Of a stretch of DNA of 64,000 nucleotides, positions 20,785-30,409 are shown piece by piece (positions within the stretch are counted from its first letter, which is position 1; each line of letters begins with the position of its first letter). Under the pieces are notes generated by a model. That model saw nothing but the letters and a program-made list of their open reading frames with translations, searched no databases and was not told the DNA's origin. Both the position numbers and the translations under genes were made by a program. The DNA is from Methylobacterium sp. 17Sr1-1 (GTDB taxonomy: Bacteria; Pseudomonadota; Alphaproteobacteria; Rhizobiales; Beijerinckiaceae): contig NZ_CP029552.1 of the NCBI RefSeq assembly GCF_003173775.1, positions 6,035,001-6,099,000 on the forward strand, read 5' to 3'.

Positions 20785-22185
20785 TCAGACGTGTTCGGCG
20801 GCGGCCGCCGCGGCGGAGGCGTCCCGGCCCGCCTGCTCGGTGCTGCCCACGCCGTTGAAGAAGGCGTTGAGCACGACCGCGGCGATCGAGGCGAGCAGGA
20901 TGCCCGATTCGAGCAGCGGGTGCAGCGCGTGCGGCAGGTTGCGGAAGAAGGTCGGCGCCACCAGCGGGATCATGCCGAAGCCGACCGCGATCGCCACCAC
21001 GAACTGGTTCTTCGGCTGGCCCCGGAAATCGACCGCCGCGAGGATGCGAGCGCCGGTGGCCGCCACCATGCCGAACATCACGAGCCCGGCGCCGCCGAGC
21101 ACCACCTGCGGCACCGCCTCGACGAGGGCGGCCATCTTCGGCAGCAATCCGAGGGCCAGCATGATCACCCCGCCCGCCACCGTGACGAAGCGCGAGCGCA
21201 CGCCCGTCACCCCGACGAGGCCGACATTCTGCGAGAACGAGGTGTAGGGGAAGGTGTTGAAGATGCCGCCCAAGAGCGTGCCGAGCCCGTCGGCCCGCAG
21301 GCCCCGCGCCAGGTCCTTCTGCGACACCGGCCGGCCGGTGATCTCGCCGAGCGCCAGGAACATCCCGGTCGATTCGATCATCACCACGATCATCACGACG
21401 CACATCGTGGCGATCGGCACCAGGTGGAACCGGGGCCAGCCGAAATGGAACGGCAGGACGGGGGCGAACCAGGGCGCCGCCGCGACCTTGTCGAGAGGCA
21501 TCAGGCCGAGGCACGCCGCCAGCACCGAGCCGGCGACGATGCCGGCGAGCACCGCGACGTTGGCGAGGAAGCCCCTGCCCCAGCGGATCAAGCCTAAGAT
21601 CGTCATGAGCACCAGGAAGGCGATGCCGAGGCCGCCCCCTTGGGCGTAGTTCGGGTTCGGGATCGCGGCGGGCACGCCGTCGATCATCTTCGTGAAGGTG
21701 GGCTGGCCGCCGCCGGCCCAGTTGATGCCGACCCGCATCAGCGAGATGCCGATGACCAGGATGATGGTGCCGGTGACGACCGGCGGGAACAGCGGCAACA
21801 GGCGGCTGACGAAGGGCGCGACCAGGAGGCCGAAGACGCCGGCGGCGATCACCGAGCCGTAAATGCCGAGCAGCCCGATCCCGGGCGTGGCCGCCATCGA
21901 CAGCATCGGCCCGACCGCCGCGAAGGTCACGCCCATCATCACCGGCAGGCGGATGCCGACGCCCGGCAATCCTGCCGACTGGATCAGGGTCGCGAGGCCG
22001 CAGGCGAACAGGTCGGCGCTGATCAGGAAGGCGACCTCTTCGGGCGGCAATCCGAGGGCCCGGCCGATGATCAGCGGCACCGCGACGGCGCCGGCATACA
22101 TCACCAGCACGTGCTGCAAGGCCAGCGGCACGAGGCGGGCCGGCGGCAGCATCTCCTCGACGGCGTCGGCGGGATCGACTGGCAT
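20785..22185 (-). CDS. Nucleobase:cation symporter-2 family purine permease
   Basis: A 466-residue NCS2/NAT transporter with about 12-14 hydrophobic segments. The family signature QNVGLVGVTGVRSR is complete (Q-N-x-G-x4-T-G), and the earlier QHVLVMYAGAVAVPL is typical of the first helix. The uricase immediately downstream suggests urate or xanthine as substrate. The start at 22185 (MPVDPADAVEEML) is preferred because AAGAAGAGA lies upstream and the extra N-terminal residues of the longer frame are unlike the family. Confidence 0.93.
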   Translation of the reverse strand: MPVDPADAVEEMLPPARLVPLALQHVLVMYAGAVAVPLIIGRALGLPPEEVAFLISADLFACGLATLIQSAGLPGVGIRLPVMMGVTFAAVGPMLSMAATPGIGLLGIYGSVIAAGVFGLLVAPFVSRLLPLFPPVVTGTIILVIGISLMRVGINWAGGGQPTFTKMIDGVPAAIPNPNYAQGGGLGIAFLVLMTILGLIRWGRGFLANVAVLAGIVAGSVLAACLGLMPLDKVAAAPWFAPVLPFHFGWPRFHLVPIATMCVVMIVVMIESTGMFLALGEITGRPVSQKDLARGLRADGLGTLLGGIFNTFPYTSFSQNVGLVGVTGVRSRFVTVAGGVIMLALGLLPKMAALVEAVPQVVLGGAGLVMFGMVAATGARILAAVDFRGQPKNQFVVAIAVGFGMIPLVAPTFFRNLPHALHPLLESGILLASIAAVVLNAFFNGVGSTEQAGRDASAAAAAAEHV

Positions 22186-22433
22186 GGGGCGCGTCTCTTC
22201 TTGGTGGTCCGAGGGTGGCGCGGGCGGGCCGACTGGACGCTCCTCTGCGTCGCGCCGACGCCTCATCATCGCGCATCCTTCGTCCGCCGCAAGCACCGTG
22301 CCAGCGCCCGCCCGGGTTGCGCAGGCGCGCGCCTGGGTATTTGTTCACCATTCCGGGCCGACACTGCCCACGCGGCCGGCACCCCGATTCGGGGGACGGC
22401 CGCGTTCCGTTTGACGTTCAGGCAAAGGCAGCC

Positions 22434-23141
22434 ATGCGAACCATCGTGTACGCCGACGGCGGCTGCGATCCCAATCCCGGCCCGGGCGGCTGGGGCGTGG
22501 TGATCGAGGCGCCGGAGGGCACCGTCGAGCTGTGCGGGGGCGATCCGCAGAGCACCAACAACCGCATGGAATTGACCGCGGCGATCCGGGCGCTGGAGTA
22601 TTTTCCCGAGGGCGCGGCGATCGAGATGCGCTGCGACAGCCAGTACGTGATCAAGTCCGTCACCGAGTGGATCCGCGGCTGGAAGCTCAAGGGCTGGCGC
22701 ACCACCACCGGCCCGGTGAAGAACGTCGAGCTGATGCAGCGCCTCGACGAGCTGGCGGCGCGGCGCGACGTGCGCTGGGTCTGGGTGAAGGGCCATGCGG
22801 GGCACGCCGGCAACGAGCGCGCCGACCGGCTGGCGGCGCAAGGGCGGCGCCAGGGCCTCGGCCTGCCGCCCCGGCCCGACATCGCGCCGGCCAAGGTGTC
22901 TGACAAGGCGCCGGCTGTCTCCGCGGCCGCCCCCTCCGCGTCCCCGCCGGAGCCGGCGCCCCGCGGCACCTCGATTCCCGTGGACGGGGCGCTCGGCTTG
23001 CGCCTCTCGCGCGCCGCCAAGCAGGCCGGCACCACGCCGCAGGCCTATGCCGACGAGGTCCTGCGCCTCGCGCTCGATCTCGGGCCCGAGGGGCTGGCGC
23101 TGCTGCGCGACGCGAAGGCGCGGAAGATGCCGGCGGCGTGA
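22434..23141 (+). CDS. rnhA: Ribonuclease HI with C-terminal extension
   Basis: A 235-residue RNase HI, which degrades RNA in RNA-DNA hybrids. The catalytic carboxylates appear in YADGGCDPNPGPGGWG, NNRMELTAA, RCDSQYVIKSVTEWI and GNERADRLA. The core ends near residue 145. An Ala/Pro linker leads to about 50 extra residues (LRLSRAAKQAGTTPQAYADEVLRLAL) that look like a small helical, perhaps ribbon-helix-helix-type, unit. Most RnhA proteins are about 150-155 residues. The start is the ATG at 22434 with GGCAAAGGCAG upstream. Confidence 0.94.
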   Translation: MRTIVYADGGCDPNPGPGGWGVVIEAPEGTVELCGGDPQSTNNRMELTAAIRALEYFPEGAAIEMRCDSQYVIKSVTEWIRGWKLKGWRTTTGPVKNVELMQRLDELAARRDVRWVWVKGHAGHAGNERADRLAAQGRRQGLGLPPRPDIAPAKVSDKAPAVSAAAPSASPPEPAPRGTSIPVDGALGLRLSRAAKQAGTTPQAYADEVLRLALDLGPEGLALLRDAKARKMPAA

Positions 23142-23200
23142 GCCAGCTAAGAACAGATATAGAAAACAATTTACGCTCGATCCGGTCTAATAAAGATAAA

Positions 23201-23368
23201 GCGCATCTCCCCTCTCCCGTTTGGGAGAGGGGTAGGGGGTGAGGATGGCTCGGGTCCAGGATAATGCACCAAGCGTCGCGCTGCGCAGCTCGACAGTTCA
23301 GGGTCATTGCGGAAACCGAGCCACCCTCACCCCTACCCCTCTCCCACACGGGAGAGGGGATCCCGCGC
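23201..23368. repeat. Long palindromic dispersed element, copy B
   Basis: This element fills most of the 23142-23466 gap. Inverted ends of about 53 bases carry a hairpin each: CCCCTCTCCC-gttt-GGGAGAGGGG (23209-23232) and CCCCTCTCCC-acac-GGGAGAGGGG (23336-23359). These are followed inward by TAGGGGGTGAGG...GGCTCGG and its mirror CCGAGCCACCCTCACCCCTA. The core includes a second short palindrome, GCTGCGCAGC. No coding capacity. Confidence 0.8.
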
Positions 23369-23466
23369 TATATAAATATTGTCAGGGGTAAATAGAGACG
23401 CATCGCTGCACGGCCCCGGGACGTCGTGGTGAAACGGGGAACAGTGGAGCAAAAATCCATCGCCCC

Positions 23467-25785
23467 TCACGCGCTCTTCGGGAACGGCACCACCGTATCG
23501 TCGGCTGCCCCCGCCGTCCCCCGCACCACCGCCTCGATCATCCGGGCGAGCGTCGCCTGGTCGTAGGGCTTGGCGAGCCGCGGCAGGCGGGCGGCCTCGT
23601 CGGGACCCGACTCCACGGAGCCGGCGAAGTCGGCGTAGCCGGTGGCGAGGATCACCTTGAGGCCGGGCCGCTCGGCCGCGATGCGGGCGGCGAGCTGGAC
23701 GCCGGTCATCTCCGGCATGGCGTGGTCGGTGAGCACCAGGTCGAGGGTGCGGGCCCGGCGCATCAGTTCCAGCGCCTCGTGGCCGGAACGGGCCTCGATC
23801 ACCCGGTGGCCGAGATCCTCCAGCATCGCGGCGCTGTTCTCGAGCACCAGGGGATCGTCGTCGACGACGAGGACGACCTGCGGCGCCACGCTCCGGGGGA
23901 AGGTGCGGCGGGCGGGCGTCTCGTCCGGCGCCGCGGCGATCCCCGGCGCGGCCACCGGCAGCCAGATCTCGGCGGTGGTCCCGGCGCCCGGGCGGCTGCG
24001 CAGCACCAGGCGGCCATGCGACTGTGCCGCCAGGCCGTGCACCATCGAGAGGCCCAGCCCGGTGCCGCGGCCGACGCCCTTGGTGGTGAAGAACGGTTCC
24101 TGCGCCCGGGCGAGCGTCGCCTCGTCCATGCCGGTGCCGGTATCGGTGACCGCGAGGCTGAGCATCGGGTCGCCCGCCCCGTCCCCCGGCTCCAGCCGGG
24201 CCGCGACCGTGACGGTGCCGCCCTCCGGCATCGCGTCGCGGGCATTGACCACGAGGTTGAGGAGCGCGAGCTCGAGCTGGTGGGCGTCGACCAGGGCCAG
24301 CGGCAGGCCGACGGGAAACCGCGTCTCGATCCGGATGCCCGGGCCGATCGAGCGCTGCAGCAGGTCGGTCATGTCGCGCACCAGCCGCGCGAGGTCGACC
24401 GCCGCCGGCTTGAGGTCCTGGCGGCGGGCGAAGGCGAGCATCCGCTGGGTCAGGGCCGCGCCGCGCTCGGCGCCCTGCACCGCGTTGTCGAGCAGGCGCA
24501 GCATGCGGGGATCGTCGGGCAGCCGCTTGCGCAGCAGTTCCAGGCTGCCCAGCACCGCCATCAGCAGGTTGTTGAAGTCGTGGGCGACGCCGCCGGTGAG
24601 CTGGCCCACCGCCTCCATCTTCTGCGCCTGGGCGAGGGCTCCTTGCGCCTGCTCCAGGGCCTCCTGGGCGCGCTTGCGCTCGGTGATGTCGCGGGTGACC
24701 TTGGCGAAACCGACGAGCCGGCCGTCCTCGCCGATGATCGGGTCGATGACGACGCTGGCCCAGAACCGCGTGCCGTCCCGCCGCAGCCGCCAGCCCTCGG
24801 CCTCGAACTTGCCGCTCCCGGCGGCCGTGGCGAGCGCGCGGGCCGGCACGCCCGCCGCCCGGTCCTCCGCGGTGTAGAAGCACGAGAAGTGCCGGCCCAC
24901 GATCTCGCCGGCCGCGTAGCCCTTGATCCGGCGGGCGCCGGAATTCCAGTTCGCCACCACCCCGTCGCGGTCGAGCATGAAGATCGCGTAGTCGGTCACG
25001 CTCTGGAGGAGCAGGCGGTAGCGCTCCTCGCTGGCGCGCAACGCCGCGGCCTCGCGGGCGGCACGCTGGGAGACCCGGCGGTCGATCGCGGCGGCCAGCA
25101 GCGCGAGGGTGAAGACCAGGAAGGTCACCGCCGTGACGCCGATGGCGAGGCGGACCTGGTCGACCCCCGCCCCGGCATGCTCCACCCCGGCGGCGTGCGA
25201 GACGTGCAGGCCCTGCATCGCGGCGTAGTGCATGCCCGCGATGGCGAGCCCCATCGCCCCGGAGGCCGCGACCCGCAAGGGCAGCCCGGTCTCGCCCAGC
25301 GCCAGCCGGATCGCCACCGTGGCGGCTCCGACGGCGATCAGCACCGAGGCGGCGGTCCAGGCCGGATCGTGGTGGAGGGCAGCCGGCACCCGCATCGCCG
25401 CCATGCCGGTATAGTGCATCGAGGCGATGCCGAGCCCGGTCACCAGCCCCGCCGCGACGATGCTGCGCGGCCCGGCGCCCGGCCTGCGGGCGACGGCGAG
25501 GCCGACGGCCGTCACGACCACCGGGAGCGCGAGGGAGAGCAGCGTCAGGCCGAGATCGTAGGTGACCTCGAGGCCCTGGAGGCGGAAGGCCAGCATCGCC
25601 ACGAAATGCATCGACCAGACGCCGCCGCCGAGCACCAGGGCGGCGGTCATCAGCCAGGCCCACCGGGCCCAGCCGGACGCGGCCTTCATCCGGCCCGCCA
25701 GATCCAGCGCCACGAACGACGCCAGCATCGCGATCGCCACCGACAGGGCGACGAGGACGGGATCATGGACGCCGGCATGCGCCAT
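23467..25785 (-). CDS. MHYT-domain hybrid sensor histidine kinase
   Basis: A 772-residue membrane kinase. The N-terminal MHYT sensor has about seven helices and three motif copies: SMHFVAM (H60), SMHYTGM (H124) and GMHYAAM (H186). MHYT domains are thought to bind copper and sense O2, CO or NO. A PAS domain follows (about 250-370, YRLLLQSVTDYAIFML). Then come the H-box GGVAHDFNNLL (phospho-acceptor H402), an HATPase with NLVVNARDAMPEGG and GTGLGLSM, and a C-terminal receiver domain (LVLTDHAMPEMTG, Asp near 705). No partner regulator is adjacent. Confidence 0.93.
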   Translation of the reverse strand: MAHAGVHDPVLVALSVAIAMLASFVALDLAGRMKAASGWARWAWLMTAALVLGGGVWSMHFVAMLAFRLQGLEVTYDLGLTLLSLALPVVVTAVGLAVARRPGAGPRSIVAAGLVTGLGIASMHYTGMAAMRVPAALHHDPAWTAASVLIAVGAATVAIRLALGETGLPLRVAASGAMGLAIAGMHYAAMQGLHVSHAAGVEHAGAGVDQVRLAIGVTAVTFLVFTLALLAAAIDRRVSQRAAREAAALRASEERYRLLLQSVTDYAIFMLDRDGVVANWNSGARRIKGYAAGEIVGRHFSCFYTAEDRAAGVPARALATAAGSGKFEAEGWRLRRDGTRFWASVVIDPIIGEDGRLVGFAKVTRDITERKRAQEALEQAQGALAQAQKMEAVGQLTGGVAHDFNNLLMAVLGSLELLRKRLPDDPRMLRLLDNAVQGAERGAALTQRMLAFARRQDLKPAAVDLARLVRDMTDLLQRSIGPGIRIETRFPVGLPLALVDAHQLELALLNLVVNARDAMPEGGTVTVAARLEPGDGAGDPMLSLAVTDTGTGMDEATLARAQEPFFTTKGVGRGTGLGLSMVHGLAAQSHGRLVLRSRPGAGTTAEIWLPVAAPGIAAAPDETPARRTFPRSVAPQVVLVVDDDPLVLENSAAMLEDLGHRVIEARSGHEALELMRRARTLDLVLTDHAMPEMTGVQLAARIAAERPGLKVILATGYADFAGSVESGPDEAARLPRLAKPYDQATLARMIEAVVRGTAGAADDTVVPFPKSA

Positions 25786-25915
25786 TCGGGGACCTCGGGA
25801 TTCGCGGGGACCGCGGCCGGACCGGGGCGGTCCAACCCCCCGGCCGGACCGGGGGATACGAACCGTCTCTCATACCGCAGCTTGCCCGCCCGTGCGATGC
25901 GCGAAACGGGGGATG

Positions 25916-25943
25916 CACCGCCGGATCCGGTTATCCGGCGGTG
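25916..25943 (-). terminator. Candidate terminator after the aldo/keto reductase gene
   Basis: CACCGCCGGAT and ATCCGGCGGTG form a perfect 11-bp stem (25916-25926 and 25933-25943) around CCGGTT. It lies 8 bases beyond the reductase stop on the minus strand. Only a short GTTT follows. Confidence 0.5.
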
Positions 25944-25950
25944 TGCGGCG

Positions 25951-26979
25951 CTACCAGGCGGTCGGCTTCGGGTTGCGCTCGTCGAAGCCCTTCTGGTGCC
26001 AGTAGGGGTAGATCGGCGTCTCGTGGCTCGCGGCGTCGAGGCGGGCGATCTGGGCGGGGTCGAGGGTCCAGCCGACGGCGCCGAGATTCTGCTTCAGCTG
26101 CTCCTCGTTGCGGGCGCCGACCACGATGTTGGCGACGGTCGGGCGGCTCAGGAGCCAGTTGAGCGCCACCTGCGCCGGCTTGCGCCCGGTCTCGGCGGCG
26201 AGTTCGTCGAGGACGTCGACGACCCGGAACAGGGCCTCGTCGGCGACCGGCGGACCGCCCTCGGCGCCGCCGGAGGCGATGCGCCCGCTGGTATTGGCGC
26301 CGCGACGGATCTTGCCGGTGAGCCGGCCCCAGCCGAGCGGGCTCCACACCATCAGGGCGACGCCCTGGTCGAGGCCCAGCGGCATCAGCTCCCACTCGTA
26401 GTGGCGGCCGACCAGCGAGTAGTAGCCCTGATAGGCGACGTAACGGGAAAGCCCGTAGCGCTCGGAGGTGCCAAGCGCCTTCATCAGCTGCCAGCCGGAG
26501 AAGTTCGAGGCGCCGATATAGCCGATCTTGCCCGCCCGGACGAGGTCGTCGAGGGCCCGCAGGGTCTCGTCGACAGGGGTGAGCGCGTCGAAGCCGTGCA
26601 TGAAGTAGACGTCGATGTGGTCGGTGCCCAGGCGCTTCAGGCTCGCCTCGCAGGCCCGCACCAGATGGTAGCGCGACGAGCCCTTGTCGTTCGGCCCCTC
26701 GCCCATCGGGAACGTCGCCTTGGTGGAGATCAGCGCCCGGTCGCGCTTGCCCTTCAGCGCCTGGCCCAGGATCTCCTCGGAGGCGCCCTGCGAGTAGATG
26801 TCGGCGGTGTCGAAGAAGTTGACGCCGGCGTCGAGGCACAGGTCGACCATCCGGCTCGCCTCGGCGACGTCGGTCTGGCCCCAGCGCTGGAAGAACTCGT
26901 TGCTGCCCCCGAAGGTGCCGGTGCCGAGGCTGAGAACCGGAACCTTGAGGCCGGAGCGGCCGAACTGCCGATAGTCCAT
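25951..26979 (-). CDS. Aldo/keto reductase
   Basis: A 342-residue NADPH-dependent TIM-barrel oxidoreductase. The catalytic tetrad is readable: Asp and Tyr in FDTADIYSQG, Lys in ISTKATFPMG and His in DVYFMHGFD. The C-terminal cofactor motif NIVVGARNEEQLKQNL is typical of the AKR family. The ATG at 26979 (MDYRQFGRSGLKV) is chosen because GAGGG lies 8 bases upstream; an ATG at 26994 in frame is less well placed. The substrate is unknown. Confidence 0.9.
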   Translation of the reverse strand: MDYRQFGRSGLKVPVLSLGTGTFGGSNEFFQRWGQTDVAEASRMVDLCLDAGVNFFDTADIYSQGASEEILGQALKGKRDRALISTKATFPMGEGPNDKGSSRYHLVRACEASLKRLGTDHIDVYFMHGFDALTPVDETLRALDDLVRAGKIGYIGASNFSGWQLMKALGTSERYGLSRYVAYQGYYSLVGRHYEWELMPLGLDQGVALMVWSPLGWGRLTGKIRRGANTSGRIASGGAEGGPPVADEALFRVVDVLDELAAETGRKPAQVALNWLLSRPTVANIVVGARNEEQLKQNLGAVGWTLDPAQIARLDAASHETPIYPYWHQKGFDERNPKPTAW

Positions 26980-27135
26980 GGGGCGAGCCCTCATCTGGCG
27001 CCGGGCGCGGGCCCGAGCGGGGTGCGATGGGGATGTCTTAGGAGCCGTTGAAGCGACGACAACCCGGGTCGGCGCCGGGTGGGCTTGCGTCCGATGTCTG
27101 ACGCTTCCCCGCTCGAAGAGGAGCGGTGGGCCGCC

Positions 27136-28296
27136 TCACGCCACCTGCCGCAGCTCCGGCGCGGCGAGTTCCACCCGGTCCCGCCCCTGCGCCTTGGCCT
27201 GGTACAGCGCCCGGTCGGCGAGGCCGAGCAGGGCTTCGAAGCCGCCCGCACCCGTATCGCCGGTGCTCCAGGCGACCCCGACGCTGACCGTGACCGCGAG
27301 GCCCGGCGCCGGATCGGGACGCATCGCCGCCACGGCGAGGCGCACGGTCTCGGCGGCGGCCGCCGCCTCGGCGGTGCCGGCGCCGGGGAGCAGGCAGGCG
27401 AATTCCTCGCCGCCGAGGCGCCCGAACGCCGCCCCCGCGGGCAGGACCCGGCGGGCGGCGGCGCAGAAGCCGATCAAGACCGCGTCGCCGACGGCGTGGC
27501 CGAACGTGTCGTTGACCCGCTTGAAATGGTCGAGATCGAACAGCAGCAGGGCGCAAGGGCCGGCCGCGAGCGCGCGGCGGGCCTCCGCCGCCAGCGCCCG
27601 GCGGTTGGCGATGCCGGTGAGCGGGTCGGTCTCGGCGGCGCGGCGCTGCTCGGCCTCGAGGCGCTCCTTGGCCATCGCCATGAACAGCACCGAGACCGCC
27701 ACCGTGTAGAGCAGGGCGACGAAGGACAGGACCGCCACCCAGTAGGTCTGCTCCGGGGTGCCGGTCGGCGGTGCCGGCAGGACCAGGGTCGCGGGGATCC
27801 GCACCCATAGCAGCAGCGCCTCGCTGGCGAGCAGGATCGCCGCAGGGGCTCGCGACGGCAGCCGCTCGCCGCGATGGTGCCAGAGGGTGCGGGCGGCGAG
27901 CGCGCAGGCGAGGCCGGCGACCGCCGAGGACAGGATCACCCGGGCGCCGAGGGAGGCGTAGAAGGGCGGCACCAGGCAGGCGGCGAGCCAGACGAGCGGG
28001 CCGGCGGCGATCCACGTCAGCCGGACGCGCCACCCCTCGAACGAGCGGGCGCCGCCCCAGATCAGCCCGTAGGCGCCGAGCATCACCGCGTTGGCGACGC
28101 CGATCGACAGCCAGTCCGGGATGAGGCCGCGCAGGCCGAACAGCGTGACCGCGACGGCGCCGACGAGCTGGGCCGCGCCGAGGAAGCCCAGCGCCCGGGT
28201 CTGCCGGGCCTGGCTCCAGGACAGCAGGTACAGCGCGCCCATCACGACCATCACGAAGACGGTCACGGTCACCAGGGTCGGCGCGTCCAGCTTCAT
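27136..28296 (-). CDS. Membrane diguanylate cyclase (GGDEF)
   Basis: A protein of 386 residues with six or seven N-terminal transmembrane helices. A GGDEF domain follows (about 225-380). The active site reads GRLGGEEF, the allowed GGEEF variant, and LTGIANRRAL and LLFDLDHFKRVNDTFGHAVGD are intact, so c-di-GMP synthesis is likely. The product-inhibition I-site (RxxD, five residues before the motif) is PAGA here and is therefore absent. The start at 28296 begins right before the first helix; an in-frame ATG at 28365 would add 23 residues. Confidence 0.9.
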   Translation of the reverse strand: MKLDAPTLVTVTVFVMVVMGALYLLSWSQARQTRALGFLGAAQLVGAVAVTLFGLRGLIPDWLSIGVANAVMLGAYGLIWGGARSFEGWRVRLTWIAAGPLVWLAACLVPPFYASLGARVILSSAVAGLACALAARTLWHHRGERLPSRAPAAILLASEALLLWVRIPATLVLPAPPTGTPEQTYWVAVLSFVALLYTVAVSVLFMAMAKERLEAEQRRAAETDPLTGIANRRALAAEARRALAAGPCALLLFDLDHFKRVNDTFGHAVGDAVLIGFCAAARRVLPAGAAFGRLGGEEFACLLPGAGTAEAAAAAETVRLAVAAMRPDPAPGLAVTVSVGVAWSTGDTGAGGFEALLGLADRALYQAKAQGRDRVELAAPELRQVA

Positions 28297-28490
28297 CCCG
28301 TGGGTCCCGCCCCTCGCCGACTCGGTCCCGGATTGTAGCACGGCCGATGCCTGAGGAATGCTCATTCAGGACCGCGAAACCCTCAAATGGGTGAGAGACG
28401 AGGAAAAATATCGGCCGGCGCGATGGATTAAAGACTAACAGATAGGCCTATTCCGCCGAGCTCACGACTCCAGAGTCGGGGCCGCGGAGC

Positions 28491-30203
28491 TCAGTCCGGC
28501 AGGCGGCGGAAGCGCCAGGCCACCCGGGTGCCGTCGGCGGCGGTGAGGTGGAGCACGATCTGCTCGGTGCGGCGGGCGCCGTTGAGAGCGGCGAAGAACA
28601 CGCTCTCCTCGATCACCGGGTCGATCTCGTCGGCCTCGAACAGCCAGGGCGCGCCGGCCCCGGCGAGCCGCACGCCGCGCCCGACCCGGCTCGCCCGCAC
28701 GCTCGGGTGGAGATGGAAGCGGATCGCCGCCTCGGCAGGACCGCCCCGCCCGGCGGCGTCGCGCACGAAGCCGTCGTGACCCTCCAGCAGGGCGCCGTCG
28801 GGATGCAGGCGCCAGCGCCGCTCGTGGAGCAGGCCGAGCGTCGGGGCGTAGCCGTCGTGCCGGGCGGCGAGCACGGCGGCGCCGGCTGCGTCGGAGCCGC
28901 GCTCGACCGTCACCTCGGCCGGCCCGCGCACGACGATAGGCCCCATCCGGCGCTTCAGCCAGGCGGCGAGGGGATGGATCACGCTGGGCTGCGGCAGGGC
29001 GAGGAAGCGGCAGGAGGAGGAATCGGCGAGGCAGGCGGTGGAGTGGGCGGCGGTGGTGCGGGCGAGCTCGCGCATCTCCTCGCCGGTCGCCGGCATGCCG
29101 CAATTCACCACCAGCCGCTGCGGCCCGCAGGACAGCTCGAACGACAGGCAGCCGGCCCCTGCCGCGGCCGAGTAGGCCGACGGCGGGGCGGCGCCGATAT
29201 CGGCCACGACCAGGGTGCCGCCCCCGCCCTCGAGGCGGGCGTAGCCGGTATGGGGCGCGTGCATCAGGGGTTTTGCGAGCGCGCCGTCATAGACCAGCAG
29301 GGTGGCGAGCTGGTCGGCGGCGGTCGCCCCCATGCCGTTGTGGTGGCCGAGCGAGGCGTCGCCGTGGCGCAGGAGGCGCAGGAGCGGCAGCATCCGGTCG
29401 ATGGCGTTGAGCAGCGCCTCCGGGGGGGCGATGTCGCGGCTCAGGAAGCTCTGGCGCAGGGGCAGGAGGTCGAGGAGCAGGTCCTTGGCGAAGCCCGGGT
29501 CGCGGCTGCGATGGCCGCCATCGGGGAGGATCTGGCGGGTCAGCTCGCGGTGGAGGAGCCGGGTGCCCCGGCGCAGGACCGGCTCGAACCCCTCGCAGCA
29601 CAGGCCCGCATAGGCGAGCGCCACCGCGGCGACGAGCCGGTCGCGGGGCACGACGCCCCGGCGGAGCGCCCGGTCGAGGCTGCGGGTCGAGCGGCCGATC
29701 AACCTCAGGAAGGCCTGGTAGAAGGCGTGGTCGGCCCCCTCCAGCACCAGGGGCGACTGGCACAGCAGCGAGATCAGCCGCCGCGCCACCACGGCCGGGC
29801 GCTGCGCCAGGGCCTGGTCGCCGCGGCCGGCCATGAAATCCTGCACGAAGGCACGGGCGTTGGAGCGCGACAGCGCGCTCTCGGCGGCGCGCAGGTGGCG
29901 CAGCCAGCCGAACCCGTAGAGCTCCTCGCCCCACTGGGGCGAGGGCGGCGCGAAATCGAAGGGCGAGCGCCCGCCGGTGGCGAGCGCCCGGCCGGCGAAG
30001 ACGAACAGCCCGGCATAGATGTCGGCCGCGATGGTCGCGTCGCTGGTGCGCAGGTCCTGCGGCGCGATGACGAGGCCGGTCGGGCGCAGGCGGGCCAGCG
30101 CCGAGGGGCGCGAGGTCGCGCGCACGGCCGCCCCCCGCAGGACGCGCCCCGCCTCGTGCCCGACGAGCCGGTAGAATCGCCAGCGGTCAGGCCCCCAACC
30201 CAC
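28491..30203 (-). CDS. Heparinase II/III family protein
   Basis: A protein of about 570 residues. An alpha-helical N-terminal half (FGWLRHLRA, LPDGGHRSRDPGFAKDLLLDL) precedes a beta-sandwich C-terminal half with ALMHAPHTGYARLEGG, RTTAAHSTACLAD and IRFHLHPSVRAS. These are conserved in the cytoplasmic heparinase-like family found beside rsmB in Rhizobiales. The polysaccharide substrate, if any, is unknown. A GTG start at 30203 is proposed from AGGAGG 4 bases upstream; the frame continues upstream to an ATG at 30269. Confidence 0.82.
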   Translation of the reverse strand: MGWGPDRWRFYRLVGHEAGRVLRGAAVRATSRPSALARLRPTGLVIAPQDLRTSDATIAADIYAGLFVFAGRALATGGRSPFDFAPPSPQWGEELYGFGWLRHLRAAESALSRSNARAFVQDFMAGRGDQALAQRPAVVARRLISLLCQSPLVLEGADHAFYQAFLRLIGRSTRSLDRALRRGVVPRDRLVAAVALAYAGLCCEGFEPVLRRGTRLLHRELTRQILPDGGHRSRDPGFAKDLLLDLLPLRQSFLSRDIAPPEALLNAIDRMLPLLRLLRHGDASLGHHNGMGATAADQLATLLVYDGALAKPLMHAPHTGYARLEGGGGTLVVADIGAAPPSAYSAAAGAGCLSFELSCGPQRLVVNCGMPATGEEMRELARTTAAHSTACLADSSSCRFLALPQPSVIHPLAAWLKRRMGPIVVRGPAEVTVERGSDAAGAAVLAARHDGYAPTLGLLHERRWRLHPDGALLEGHDGFVRDAAGRGGPAEAAIRFHLHPSVRASRVGRGVRLAGAGAPWLFEADEIDPVIEESVFFAALNGARRTEQIVLHLTAADGTRVAWRFRRLPD

Positions 30204-30409
30204 GCCACCTCCTGCACAAGCACTTTCCGACGAAGCGGAGACCGGTTCGTCGAAGAAAATGCGGCACACTCAAAGACCGAGGGCTCTGCCCGAGCGCAGC
30301 GTGATCGGGCCGTGCCCTCGGCTGCCGGTGTCGGGCGGCCGCTCCCGTCAAGGAATGGTCAAGGATCATCGCGGGGTCAAACCGTCGGATCGCCCCGTGA
30401 ACAGGTTCC

